64,000 nucleotides of DNA from Gemmatimonadaceae bacterium (lineage in GTDB: Bacteria; Gemmatimonadota; Gemmatimonadetes; Gemmatimonadales; Gemmatimonadaceae): assembly GCA_014379205.1 (NCBI GenBank), contig JACMME010000157.1, positions 1 to 64,000 of the forward strand, written 5' to 3'. The position numbers and the translations under genes were made by a program. Numbering within the stretch: position 1 is the first letter of the stretch; each line of letters begins with the position of its first letter. Under the pieces are notes generated by a model, which saw only the letters and a program-made list of their open reading frames with translations, was not told the origin of the DNA and ran no database searches. Of this stretch, positions 1 to 8,565 are shown piece after piece.

Positions 1-857
1 GGAAGGGCGACGCGGGCCTCGGGCAGCGGGGGGCTGCCCACGCGCTTCCCACACCCCACCCCCCATCCCCACCCCCCCACCCACCCATTCCCGATCCCCC
101 ATTCCCGATTCCCACTCCCCAATCTCCCGTCGTCCGTCTCGGTCTTCGGCTCGTTCGCGGCCTGGGCGCCAAGGCTCGAGAAAAGCTCGAGCGTGCGCTG
201 CAGAACGGTCGTTTTCGCTCTATTGGAGACGTTGTCACACGCTCGGAGCTCGACCGGCGCTCGCTTCGCTTTCTCGCCGAGGCGGGTGCGTTCGACAGCA
301 TGGTTCCCGATGAGCCCGACGCGCGGCGCCGGCGCGCGGCTATCTGGCGAATGCTCGAGGAGTTTCGCGGAGACGCTGGGCCACTTGCCCCGGCACCGGT
401 ACGGCTCGAAGTACCGCCGCCGATTCCGGCGATGTCTCCGCTGGAGATCACCGCCGCGGATTACAGAATGACCGGCGTTTCATTGAACGGTCATCCCATG
501 AAGCATCTTCGTGACGTTCTCGCGCCAAACGGCATCAAGAGCGCACGTGAAGTGCTCGAAATGCGTGATGGCGAGCGCAATGTCGCTACAGCCGGTCTGG
601 TCATCTGCCGGCAGCGCCCAGGAACAGCGAAGGGCTTTGTCTTCCTGACGCTCGAGGATGAAACGGGACTGGTGAACGTGGTCGTGACGCCGAAGCGCTT
701 CGAGCGGCAAGCTCTCATGCTGTCTACAGCCAGGCTGCTGCTGGTGCGAGGTACGCTGCAGGTGGAGCAGAGCGTGGTGAATCTGAGAGGCGAAGTGTTT
801 AGGGAGCTGAAAGCTGGAGCAGGTGAAGACGGCGCAAGAGGACATGACTTCCACTAA
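1..857 (+). CDS. dnaE2: Error-prone DNA polymerase DnaE2 (ImuC), C-terminal part
   Basis: The 5' end is cut by the window; the frame is open from base 3 to the TAA at 855-857, about 284 residues. It belongs to the alternative C-family polymerase used in damage-induced translesion synthesis. Seen: the helix-hairpin-helix region (RLGLRLVRGLG), then the OB-fold with the family signatures RQRPGTAKG and FLTLEDETG, and a C-terminus ending GHDFH, close to the usual SRDFH. Odd: just before RLGLRLVRGLG the frame crosses a run of C-rich heptamers (46-127) that adds a Pro-rich stretch of roughly 25 residues not expected in the family. The polymerase core is outside the window. The next gene is convergent. 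Confidence 0.9.
   Translation, partial: KGDAGLGQRGAAHALPTPHPPSPPPHPPIPDPPFPIPTPQSPVVRLGLRLVRGLGAKAREKLERALQNGRFRSIGDVVTRSELDRRSLRFLAEAGAFDSMVPDEPDARRRRAAIWRMLEEFRGDAGPLAPAPVRLEVPPPIPAMSPLEITAADYRMTGVSLNGHPMKHLRDVLAPNGIKSAREVLEMRDGERNVATAGLVICRQRPGTAKGFVFLTLEDETGLVNVVVTPKRFERQALMLSTARLLLVRGTLQVEQSVVNLRGEVFRELKAGAGEDGARGHDFH
46..127. repeat. C-rich heptamer repeat inside dnaE2
   Basis: Degenerate units of the type CCCACTC, CCCGATT and CCCCATT run in tandem for about 80 bp within the dnaE2 frame and stay in frame, encoding mainly Pro, His and Ile. The same words occur intergenically at 26366-26475 and 30835-30923 and at the end of the aconitase gene (54470-54592). A facing G-rich arm is not visible here; it could lie upstream of the window. 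Confidence 0.75.
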
Positions 858-1018
858 AGGGTCGTCGCGCCATGACACGAGCAAGTACCGGCCTTACCTG
901 GCCATGACATGGTTTACGATGGCAACACGAGCATGATCCAACACTACAACATACTGGCACTGCGGAACGGCAGAACTCCGCGATGCACGAAAGCGCCATT
1001 CATCCGGCACAAACTGCA

Positions 1019-2170
1019 CTAGTTCGCCGCTTTTCCTGGGCGTGCACGACGCCGTTTTCTTTGTTGCTGAGCAGGCCGCGCCGACTCTTTCGGCCGACGC
1101 TTCGTCGTGCGCGCCGAGCGTTCCAGCGAGAGATTGGGGGAGCGGACCGCAACTGCCCGCGCGGGTGCGCGAAAGGATCGTCCAGCCCATACCGCGTCGA
1201 GCATGAGACCGCTTGCGCGCACCAGCTCTGCGGACCACACCTGCAACAGCTCGTCACCGAAGCGCGACCGACCTGTAACGAGGCCCGTGTGGTGTTGAAA
1301 ATGCCACCACTCACACGAGAGATAGTTGGTTTTCCAGTCTTTTCGCGCGGGTATGGGAAGCCAGCCTTGTGCGGCGAGCAGATCGGTAAGGCAGAAATAT
1401 GTCGCACGGCGCCTCACCGTGGCGTACCCCGTACCCTTCTCCCAGATGGCGCAGTCCAGCTCTCCTTCCTCAATCAGCTCTGCCTGGTAGAGCGGATCGT
1501 TGACGAGCGGCGCAATGGCTACACAGTACAGCTTCCATTCGGGATTACTGTCTGTGCCACCGCTTCGAGTTACCATGTACCGATCCAGGGCGCCCTGCAT
1601 TCCGGTGTTGATGAATAGATCGATTGCTCGCCCAGTGTAGTGCAGGCTGGTCTTGCTCCGTCCAGGGGTTGCAGGCTCTTTCAGGGAACGCAGGGCACCG
1701 CTCGACGTGAGAACGCCGCCAAGTGCCTTGACCTCCGCATGCACCGTTGCGTATGACTCTGCGAGATCGGCGCGAAGAGTGAAATTCCCATACCCCTGTC
1801 CCATCTTGTCTGCAGCCACGGTGGTGAAGCCAACGAAGGGCACAGGCAGGAGCGCTCGCCCACGTGAGCGCCGGCGACTTGGCGCCGATTCTCCGATCTC
1901 CGGTTCGATCCTCACCAGCGGCCGCGCGATCCCGTCGTCGGTCGAGCTTGTCCGTACGGTTATCACGACTTCCCCATCGCGCACGACTATTCGGACGGAA
2001 TCATCGCCAGCAGAACGAGGGAAGCCTCGAGCGCCGTTCACATTTTGGATGATCGGGCTCGCTCCGTTCCGGCGCGTGCTGACCGTGATCGTTACCTCGG
2101 GCTCATCTTCGTCAACCGGAAATTGCGCGATTCCGCACGCGTCTGAATTGTCCTTACGTCTTCCAGGCAT
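1019..2170 (-). CDS. M15-family metallopeptidase (D-Ala-D-Ala carboxypeptidase-like)
   Basis: A 383-residue protein. The zinc-peptidase core sits in the middle: SLHYTGRAIDL carries the His and Asp ligands, and SCEWWHFQH carries the catalytic Glu-x-x-His-type site of the VanY/M15 family, whose members cut peptidoglycan peptide bonds. The N-terminal 100 residues are charged and not recognised; the C-terminal 50 are rich in Arg and Lys. No clear signal peptide is visible, which is unusual for a cell-wall enzyme, so a phage-type or unknown substrate is possible. A good ribosome site (GGAGGA, complement of about 2179-2184) supports the ATG at 2170. It is convergent with dnaE2. Confidence 0.75.
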   Translation of the reverse strand: MPGRRKDNSDACGIAQFPVDEDEPEVTITVSTRRNGASPIIQNVNGARGFPRSAGDDSVRIVVRDGEVVITVRTSSTDDGIARPLVRIEPEIGESAPSRRRSRGRALLPVPFVGFTTVAADKMGQGYGNFTLRADLAESYATVHAEVKALGGVLTSSGALRSLKEPATPGRSKTSLHYTGRAIDLFINTGMQGALDRYMVTRSGGTDSNPEWKLYCVAIAPLVNDPLYQAELIEEGELDCAIWEKGTGYATVRRRATYFCLTDLLAAQGWLPIPARKDWKTNYLSCEWWHFQHHTGLVTGRSRFGDELLQVWSAELVRASGLMLDAVWAGRSFRAPARAVAVRSPNLSLERSARTTKRRPKESARPAQQQRKRRRARPGKAAN

Positions 2171-2527
2171 CGCTTAAGTCCTCCGCCAAGTCAGACCTGC
2201 ATTCATCCGTGATAATTCGCGCTAGGATCACGGGTCCGGACTAATTCGCGGCGCTCGGTTCTGTTGCGACGCAACGGTCGGGCAATCAGCAGTCGGCTCC
2301 ACCACAACGCGCGTTGCGGCCGCGCAACACCAAGCCGGTATTTTGCGTCGGATGACGCTCGTTGCGAGACGCCAACGGGGCACAGGCCTTGCCTTTCCCG
2401 ACGCTGTACACGGTGCGCTAACCGGTGGACTTCGGGAAGGGGCATGTCATACAACCCGCTCTGTTCCAGCTCCTAATTACTGCCACGACATGCAATCACC
2501 GATTACGCACTACTCTCAAGACTGCCA
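2171..2527. promoter_or_regulatory. Divergent intergenic region with GTTGCG inverted repeats
   Basis: This 357-bp stretch separates the M15 gene (leftward) from the prenyltransferase gene (rightward) and must hold both promoters. Several inverted repeats share the half-site GTTGCG: GTTGCGACGCAAC at 2263-2275, CAACGCGCGTTG at 2305-2316, GTTGCG-N4-CGCAAC at 2313-2328, and an imperfect copy near 2361-2376. Repeated dyads with one half-site look like operators for a dimeric regulator. No confident -35/-10 pair or coding sequence was found. Confidence 0.4.
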
Positions 2528-3499
2528 ATGTCGCTGATCCAGGTGACTGCACCGGAAAAGCCAGATCCAGCGGTAAAGCCCTTCCCGGCCATGCAAGGTA
2601 GAGCAGCTGTGACGGGGACCGGTGAACCAGCGTTCAGCATTGCGGACTGGATACAGCTGGTCCGCGTGCCTCAGTGGATCAAGAACTTCTTCGTTCTGGC
2701 TCCGCTGCTGTTCTCCGGAGAAGCCACCCGGCTTACCGAGGTCGCGCGCGCGTTTGCCGCCTTCACGATGTTCTGCCTTTTGGCCAGCGCCATCTATTTG
2801 TGGAACGACGCCGCGGACGCGGCCGCCGATCGCGCGCATCCAACAAAACGTGATCGTCCGATCGCAGCCGGACGTATCGCTCCTCGCCACGCGAGGACTG
2901 TGGGAGCGGTTCTGGCAGCAGCGGCGCTCGTCTTTGCCTGGCTGATCGCTCCGCCGCTCGCGCTGATCGCCCTCACGTATCTGGGGCTGAACGTACTGTA
3001 CACGGTTCGCCTCAAGGAAATGGTGCTGCTGGACGTTTTTGCCCTTGCCGCGTTTTTCATTCTGCGTTTGTTGGCTGGTGCGACCGCCATCGGCGTACGG
3101 CCATCGATATGGTTGTTGCTGTGCGGCGGGCTTCTCGCCCTTTACCTGGGTTTTACGAAACGGCGGCATGAGCTGTCCACCATGGGCTCGGGCTCGGCCG
3201 AGCATCGAAGTGTTCTGTCGCATTACAGCCCCGCATTTCTCGATCAAATGTCGGGTGTGCTGCTCTCGGTAACGGTAGTCTCCTACATCCTGTACACGGT
3301 CAGCTCGGAAACCGCCAGGAACGCAGGCGACGACCTCCTTACATACAGCACCGTCTTCGTGCTCTACGGGGTTTTCAGGTACCTGTATCTCGTGCATCTG
3401 CGAGATGGCGGCAGCCCAACCAGGACACTCCTCACCGATCGGGCGTTGATGGTGAACGTAATACTGTGGGTGGCTTACTGCGCGTGGGTGATTTACTAG
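2528..3499 (+). CDS. UbiA-type prenyl-phosphate phosphoribosyltransferase
   Basis: A 323-residue polytopic membrane protein. After a cytosolic N-terminus, RVPQWIKNFFVLAPLLFS begins the first membrane segment, and the loop NDAADAAADRAHPTKRDRP (residues about 93-111) is the Asp-rich diphosphate-binding site. This pattern is that of the decaprenyl-phosphate 5-phosphoribosyltransferase family (Rv3806c type), which moves phosphoribose from PRPP to a polyprenyl phosphate for later conversion to arabinosyl donors. The usual DprE1/DprE2 partners are not in the window, so the final sugar donor is unknown. It opens the rightward glycan gene run; the next start lies 35 bp after its stop. Confidence 0.82.
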   Translation: MSLIQVTAPEKPDPAVKPFPAMQGRAAVTGTGEPAFSIADWIQLVRVPQWIKNFFVLAPLLFSGEATRLTEVARAFAAFTMFCLLASAIYLWNDAADAAADRAHPTKRDRPIAAGRIAPRHARTVGAVLAAAALVFAWLIAPPLALIALTYLGLNVLYTVRLKEMVLLDVFALAAFFILRLLAGATAIGVRPSIWLLLCGGLLALYLGFTKRRHELSTMGSGSAEHRSVLSHYSPAFLDQMSGVLLSVTVVSYILYTVSSETARNAGDDLLTYSTVFVLYGVFRYLYLVHLRDGGSPTRTLLTDRALMVNVILWVAYCAWVIY

Positions 3500-3534
3500 C
3501 AGGTGTTTTTCGTTCGTTATCGGCATCACGTAGC

Positions 3535-4365
3535 ATGCATCAAGTACCGGAGCTTCATGTGACTAAAAACCTCACGCAACAACCGAACATCTCGATCGTA
3601 ATGCCGGCGTACAACGAGGAGGAAATCGTGGCGTACACGGTACGTCGACTCGTGCACGCTTTCGAAAACGCCGGTTACCGGCTCCAGCTGGTAGTAGTGG
3701 ACAACGGCTCGCGCGATCGGACGGGGCAGATCATCAAGGAGCTGGCGGCGGAGATGCCGGCTGTCATCCCGCATCGGATCGACGTGAATCAGGGATACGG
3801 TTACGGCGTCACGAGTGGATTTCCCCTGTGTACCGCGCGCTGGATCGGCTGGATACCCGCGGACGGGCAAGTCGACGCGGAGGATGTGGTGCGCCTGTAC
3901 GAGGCGATCGCGAACACGGACGGCAAAGCTCTCGCCAAGGTTCGCCGGCGCTTTCGGATGGACGGACTGGTGCGAAAAATCGTCTCCGTCGGCTACAACG
4001 CCTTTGCCTGGATGCTCTGGCCAAACCTCGATTCACTCGACCTGAACGGAGTGCCGAAGATCCTCCCCCGGGAAGTGCTGCAGGAAATGCGGGTAACATC
4101 CAAGCAGTGGTTTCTCGATCCCGAGACAATCATCAAGGCGCATTACATGGGCATTCGGATCGTCGAGTTGAATGTTTTTGCCCGCATTCGTGGTGGCGGC
4201 CTTTCGCACGTACGGGCAAGTACTTGCTGGGATTTCTTCCGCAACCTTCTTATCTTCCGCTTCTCGCCAAGCCTCAGGGCCCCGCATCTGAGAAGTGGGC
4301 AGCGCACCGCCTTTAACCAGTTCAGAACTCCCAGTGAATCGTTGAATGGCTTTCGGCTTCCATGA
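3535..4365 (+). CDS. Family 2 glycosyltransferase
   Basis: A GT-A fold enzyme of about 276 residues from the ATG at 3535 (an in-frame GTG at 3559 is an alternative). SIVMPAYNEEE near residue 20 opens the nucleotide-sugar domain, VVVDNGSRDRT follows, and IPADGQVD supplies the metal-binding acidic motif. It resembles dolichol-phosphate mannose synthase-like transferases that load a polyprenyl phosphate or act on a lipid-linked glycan. No transmembrane tail is visible. An in-frame ATG at 3466 would overlap the preceding gene and adds unconserved sequence, so it was not chosen. Substrate cannot be read from sequence. Confidence 0.8.
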   Translation: MHQVPELHVTKNLTQQPNISIVMPAYNEEEIVAYTVRRLVHAFENAGYRLQLVVVDNGSRDRTGQIIKELAAEMPAVIPHRIDVNQGYGYGVTSGFPLCTARWIGWIPADGQVDAEDVVRLYEAIANTDGKALAKVRRRFRMDGLVRKIVSVGYNAFAWMLWPNLDSLDLNGVPKILPREVLQEMRVTSKQWFLDPETIIKAHYMGIRIVELNVFARIRGGGLSHVRASTCWDFFRNLLIFRFSPSLRAPHLRSGQRTAFNQFRTPSESLNGFRLP

Positions 4366-4476
4366 TCCACAGGCTGGCCAATAACGCGCAAACGGCACGC
4401 GCACTGGTAACCAGTGCAGCCGCTGGCGTAGCCGTTTTCAACTGTCCTCTCAAAATCCACCGAGCTCCTGCCTCTC

Positions 4477-5751
4477 TTGCATTTCAGCACATTGACCGAT
4501 CGCTCCGCCCAACCGGTTCACCATCTCCGCGCCGACTGTCGCGCCTGCGGGTCCACGAAGCTGCGGAAGTTTCTGGAGCTGGGCCCGCAGCCCCTGGCCA
4601 ATTCCTTTCTTCGGTCGGAAGGCGAGTTCGGCGCTGAAGAGCGTTACCCACTCGACGTCTACTTCTGTGAGGGATGTTCTCTCGTCCAGCTCCTGGACGT
4701 CATTGATCCAGAGGCGCTTTTCCGCGACTACATATATCTGACCGGCACATCGGACACGATAGCCGCGCACAACGCCAAGTACGCGCAAACCGTCGTCGAG
4801 CTTCTCGGGCTGACACAGGAAGATCTCGTCGTTGAGATCGCAAGCAACGATGGAAGCCTTCTGAGCTGCTTCCAGGATCACGGCGTGCGCACTCTGGGCA
4901 TCGAGCCCGCAACGAACATTGCGGAGATTGCCAGCGCGCGCGGGATCGAGACGGTCAACCGCTTTTTTGGCACCGACGTGGCGCCCGACATTCGCGCATC
5001 TTTTGGCAGCGCCAAGGCGGTCATAGGCAACAACGTCTTCGCTCACGTCGATGACTCGCGTGGCTTTCTGCGCGGGTGCCGCGACCTGCTCGATGACGAT
5101 GGCCTCGTCATCATAGAGGTCCCCTATCTGCGCGAGATGATAGAAAAGCTCGAGTACGACACGGTGTACCACGAGCACCTATGCTATTTCTCCGTTGCGG
5201 CGTTGCTTGCGCTCTGCGAAAGCGCCGATCTCTGCCTCATCCGCGCCGACCGAGTACCCGTCCACGGTGGCTCCATCAGGATGTACGCCGGCCGCCGGGA
5301 GCATTACGGCGATCATGCGCCCGCTGTCGTAGCAATGATCGGGGAGGAGCGGGATCTGGGCCTTACCAGCTTCGCTCGCTTCGAGCGATTCGCCGCTGAC
5401 GTGGAGTCCAATCGCCGTGACATTCTCGATCTTCTCACTTCGATCGCTCGAAGCGGTAACAGCATTGCTGGTTACGGTGCACCGGCCAAGGGAAACACGC
5501 TTCTGAACTACTGCGACATCGGCGTCAACGTTCTTCCCTACACTGTGGACAAGAGCTCGCTCAAGATCGGAAAGTACACACCGGGAATGCACCTGCCGGT
5601 GCGGCCAACCGGGACGCTTCTGGACGATCAGCCCGACTACGTGATGATCCTCGCGTGGAATTTTGCCGACGAGATCATGCGGCAGCAGCAGGAGTACGCC
5701 AGCCGCGGGGGGCGCTTCATAATCCCGATCCCGACGCCGAGGATTGTTTGA
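4477..5751 (+). CDS. NDP-hexose C-methyltransferase (SAM-dependent)
   Basis: A 424-residue protein with the three-part layout of sugar C-methyltransferases: an N-terminal zinc-binding module (CRACGS... CEGCSLVQ, Cys pairs at about residues 21/24 and 63/66), a central Rossmann SAM domain (VVEIASNDGSLL), and a C-terminal domain with YGAPAKGNTLLNY. The family methylates C3 of nucleotide-linked 4-keto-6-deoxyhexoses to make branched sugars. Neighbouring rfbF and rfbG make CDP-4-keto-6-deoxyglucose, so that is the likely substrate family. Its TGA overlaps the TTG start of rfbF. Confidence 0.85.
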   Translation: MHFSTLTDRSAQPVHHLRADCRACGSTKLRKFLELGPQPLANSFLRSEGEFGAEERYPLDVYFCEGCSLVQLLDVIDPEALFRDYIYLTGTSDTIAAHNAKYAQTVVELLGLTQEDLVVEIASNDGSLLSCFQDHGVRTLGIEPATNIAEIASARGIETVNRFFGTDVAPDIRASFGSAKAVIGNNVFAHVDDSRGFLRGCRDLLDDDGLVIIEVPYLREMIEKLEYDTVYHEHLCYFSVAALLALCESADLCLIRADRVPVHGGSIRMYAGRREHYGDHAPAVVAMIGEERDLGLTSFARFERFAADVESNRRDILDLLTSIARSGNSIAGYGAPAKGNTLLNYCDIGVNVLPYTVDKSSLKIGKYTPGMHLPVRPTGTLLDDQPDYVMILAWNFADEIMRQQQEYASRGGRFIIPIPTPRIV

Positions 5752-6521
5752 CAAAGGTCATCATCCTCGCCGGGGGCCGCGGGACGCGGCTCGCGGAGGA
5801 AACGGGAACCCGCCCCAAACCAATGGTCGAGATCGGCGGCAAGCCCATGATCTGGCATATCATGAGCATCTACGCTGCGCACGGGTTCAACGAGTTCCTT
5901 GTAGCCTGCGGCTACAAGGGTGAGCTCATCAAGGAATACTTCCGCAATGTTTTCGTACACAGCACTGATTTCATCATTGATTTGCGCGATGGAGCGCTCA
6001 CCGTGCTCAACGGTAGTCCGATCGATTGGAAGATCGGGCTCGTGGATACCGGTCTCGACACCATGACCGGCGGTCGCATCCGTCGTCTGAGAAAATGGAT
6101 CGGTGACGAGACTTTCATGGCGACTTACGGCGACGGATTGGGAAGTATTGACGTTCGCGCCCTGATGGAGTTCCACCGGAAACATGGCAAGCTCGCGACC
6201 GTGACCGCTGTACGTCCGCCTGCGCGTTTCGGTGGGCTTCTGCTCGACAAGGACTCGGTGTGTGATTTCGCGGAGAAGCCGCAGACTGGCGAAGGGTGGA
6301 TCAACGGCGGGTTCTTTGTCTTCGAGCCACGTGTGTTCGACTATCTTGCTGACGACGACACCAGCCTCGAGCGCGATCCGCTGGAGCGACTCGCGGCAGA
6401 GGGCGAATTAATGGCGTTCCGGCACGAAGGCTTCTGGCAACCCATGGACACGATCAGGGAGAAGGACCTGCTGGAGTCGCTCTGGGCAACCGGAAAGGCG
6501 CCCTGGAAAACATGGAAATGA
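5748..6521 (+). CDS. rfbF: Glucose-1-phosphate cytidylyltransferase
   Basis: Makes CDP-glucose from CTP and glucose-1-phosphate. Seen: the nucleotidyltransferase signature LAGGRGTRLAEETGTRPKP at the N-terminus, IGGKPMIWHIM, TYGDGLG, and RPPARFGGL, all typical of RfbF; 257 residues is the usual length. The start is the TTG at 5748, whose TTGA overlaps the previous stop; upstream in-frame codons would encode a tail unrelated to the family. It ends 10 bp inside rfbG, so the three genes are translationally coupled. Confidence 0.93.
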   Translation: MTKVIILAGGRGTRLAEETGTRPKPMVEIGGKPMIWHIMSIYAAHGFNEFLVACGYKGELIKEYFRNVFVHSTDFIIDLRDGALTVLNGSPIDWKIGLVDTGLDTMTGGRIRRLRKWIGDETFMATYGDGLGSIDVRALMEFHRKHGKLATVTAVRPPARFGGLLLDKDSVCDFAEKPQTGEGWINGGFFVFEPRVFDYLADDDTSLERDPLERLAAEGELMAFRHEGFWQPMDTIREKDLLESLWATGKAPWKTWK

Positions 6522-7540
6522 ATTCATTTTGGGAAGGGCGAAACGTATTTGTCACGGGCGCATCCGGTTTGCTTGGCTCGTGGTTAACCGAGGAATTGGT
6601 GCGCCGCGGCGCGCGCGTAACCTGCCTCGTGCGCGATTGGGTTCCGGATAGCCGGCTCATGGAACCGGCCTCGCTCGCACGCGTGCGGATGGTTCGCGGA
6701 GAGCTCGAAGACTACGCGTGCTTGCTTCGCGCGCTCAATGAATACGAGATCGACACCGTTTTCCACCTCGGTGCGCAGACGATCGTCGGCACCGCCGCAC
6801 GCTCCGCGCTTTCCACCTTCGAGTCGAACATCCGCGGCACGTGGAATTTGCTCGAGGCGTGCAAGGCATGCGGCAAACTCATACAGCGCGTAATTGTCGC
6901 TTCGAGCGACAAGGCATATGGATCGCACGACATTCTTCCGTATACTGAAGACGCACCGCTTCAGGGACGCTTTCCGTACGACGTGTCGAAGAGCTGCACC
7001 GATCTCATCTCCTTCTCGTATTTCCACACCTACCGGCTGCCGGTTGCCGTCACGCGATGCGGAAATCTCTTCGGGGGAGGAGATCTGAATTTCAATCGCC
7101 TCATACCCGGCACCATCAAGTCTGCGCTGCTGAATGAGAAGCCTGTTATTCGCAGCGACGGTACGTTCATCCGCGACTACTTCTACGTGAGAGACGCCGT
7201 GGATGCTTACCTGCAGCTCGCCGAGCGATTACCCGGAGAGCAATTCGTGGGACAGGCGTTCAACTTCGGTACAGAAACTCCTGTGTCGGTGCTCGACCTT
7301 GTCGGCCGGATCCTGGCGCTCATGGGCAAAACGCATCTCGAGCCCCGGATATTAAACGAAGCCAACCACGAAATTCCGAAGCAGTATCTGGACTGCAGCA
7401 AGGCCCGGCGGATGATGGCATGGCAGCCATCGTTCACGATGGACGACGGATTGCTCGAGGCGGCCGAGTGGTACCAGGAGTGGCTGACGCGAAGCGGGGC
7501 GCACAAGGCGAGCCTTGGAGGCTTGTCCGTGATGCGGTAG
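6512..7540 (+). CDS. rfbG: CDP-glucose 4,6-dehydratase
   Basis: A short-chain dehydrogenase/reductase of 342 residues that converts CDP-glucose to CDP-4-keto-6-deoxyglucose with bound NAD. Seen: VFVTGASGLLGSWL (NAD-binding Gly motif), the SSDKAYG active-site segment, and PYDVSKS with the catalytic Tyr-x3-Lys. LEPRILNEANHEIPKQYLDCSKA is the family's C-terminal signature region. No rfbH (3-dehydrase) is present, so the pathway probably does not go to 3,6-dideoxy sugars; the adjacent C-methyltransferase suggests a branched 6-deoxyhexose. Confidence 0.93.
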   Translation: MEMNSFWEGRNVFVTGASGLLGSWLTEELVRRGARVTCLVRDWVPDSRLMEPASLARVRMVRGELEDYACLLRALNEYEIDTVFHLGAQTIVGTAARSALSTFESNIRGTWNLLEACKACGKLIQRVIVASSDKAYGSHDILPYTEDAPLQGRFPYDVSKSCTDLISFSYFHTYRLPVAVTRCGNLFGGGDLNFNRLIPGTIKSALLNEKPVIRSDGTFIRDYFYVRDAVDAYLQLAERLPGEQFVGQAFNFGTETPVSVLDLVGRILALMGKTHLEPRILNEANHEIPKQYLDCSKARRMMAWQPSFTMDDGLLEAAEWYQEWLTRSGAHKASLGGLSVMR

Positions 7541-7584
7541 CTCGCCGACCACGTCGGTTCCGCGATCGAGCACGTGGCGGGCGG

Positions 7585-8565
7585 CTAGACAGTTCCCGAA
7601 AGTCGAGCGGTGTCCTCGATCCCCTCAGTTAGCGACGTCGACGGCACCCACTCCAGCATCGTCCGCAGCTTTTTTACCGACACGGGATCGTGCTGCATCT
7701 CCTCCGCCCGCGTAGGAAGAGCGCCAAACTCCAGCCGAGCAGGCGCGATCCCGAATATGCGTGCTGCTTCCTCGACGAATCCCCGCACTGACGTCAATCG
7801 CCCCGTTGCCAGATTCACGATTTCACCGGGCGCGGCAGATCCAGCCAAACCCAGGCGAAGCATGCCCTCCGCCACATCAGCGACATAGGTGAAGTCGCGT
7901 AGCTGGTCACCAGCGCTCAAGGGAATTTGCCTGTCGTTGCCAGACGCTTCGATCAAAGTCGGTAACAGCCGCTGCGCATGTTCGCCGTCTCCATACACTG
8001 TGAAAAGACGGGCAGTGACCGCGCGAACACCAAGCGCTGCGCATGTGCGCTCTACCGCTAGCGTACCCGCGAGCTTGGATTGGCCGTAAAGCGTTGTTGG
8101 ATTCGGTGCGCAGCTCTCCGAGAGATCGCCCGCAATCTCTCCATATTCCAATGCCGAGCCTGCGTGGACCAGCTGCTGGCCGTGCCACGATGAATCGCGC
8201 CGTTCAGCCAGGGCTTCAACGATACGCACGGGAAGTTCCGCATTTATGGCGTAAGCGTCGCGTTCCTCGCGTTCGGCGCGGTCGACGCCGTATCCGGCGA
8301 GGTTGAATACGATCGCTGGGCGTAACTTCGCGACAACCTCGAAGGCTGAGTTCTCGCGCGACAAGTCAGCCTTGATGACCGAGCCTTGGGCTTCGTCACC
8401 AAAGCCCAGATCTGACAGCGACAGATCTCCACGCACCACCAACACCACTCTTGCGCCGCAATCCACTAGAGCGCGTGCAACCCACCTGCCGATAAAGCCC
8501 GACGCTCCGAAAACAACCGCCGTGACGCCACGGTACGAGCGAGTCAGGTTACTTTGCTCCCCCAC
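7585..8565 (-). CDS. NAD(P)-dependent sugar epimerase/reductase (SDR)
   Basis: An extended SDR of 326 residues: VVFGASGFIGRWVA at the N-terminus, the active-site Ser region VHAGSALEYG, YGQSKLAG with Tyr-x3-Lys, and RLFTVYGDGE. It likely reduces or epimerises the 4-keto sugar made by the convergent rfbF/rfbG genes. The GTG at 8565 was chosen: it has a GGAGAAGG ribosome site just upstream and overlaps the end of the preceding membrane gene by 17 bp, whereas the ATG at 8598 adds sequence that is only the other frame of that gene. Exact product unknown. Confidence 0.8.
   Translation of the reverse strand: MGEQSNLTRSYRGVTAVVFGASGFIGRWVARALVDCGARVVLVVRGDLSLSDLGFGDEAQGSVIKADLSRENSAFEVVAKLRPAIVFNLAGYGVDRAEREERDAYAINAELPVRIVEALAERRDSSWHGQQLVHAGSALEYGEIAGDLSESCAPNPTTLYGQSKLAGTLAVERTCAALGVRAVTARLFTVYGDGEHAQRLLPTLIEASGNDRQIPLSAGDQLRDFTYVADVAEGMLRLGLAGSAAPGEIVNLATGRLTSVRGFVEEAARIFGIAPARLEFGALPTRAEEMQHDPVSVKKLRTMLEWVPSTSLTEGIEDTARLSGTV

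Noticed and set aside
2516-3529. Open frame of 337 codons on the minus strand
   Set aside because: Covers exactly the UbiA-type gene on the other strand, which has clear motifs; the composition is that of an antisense frame.
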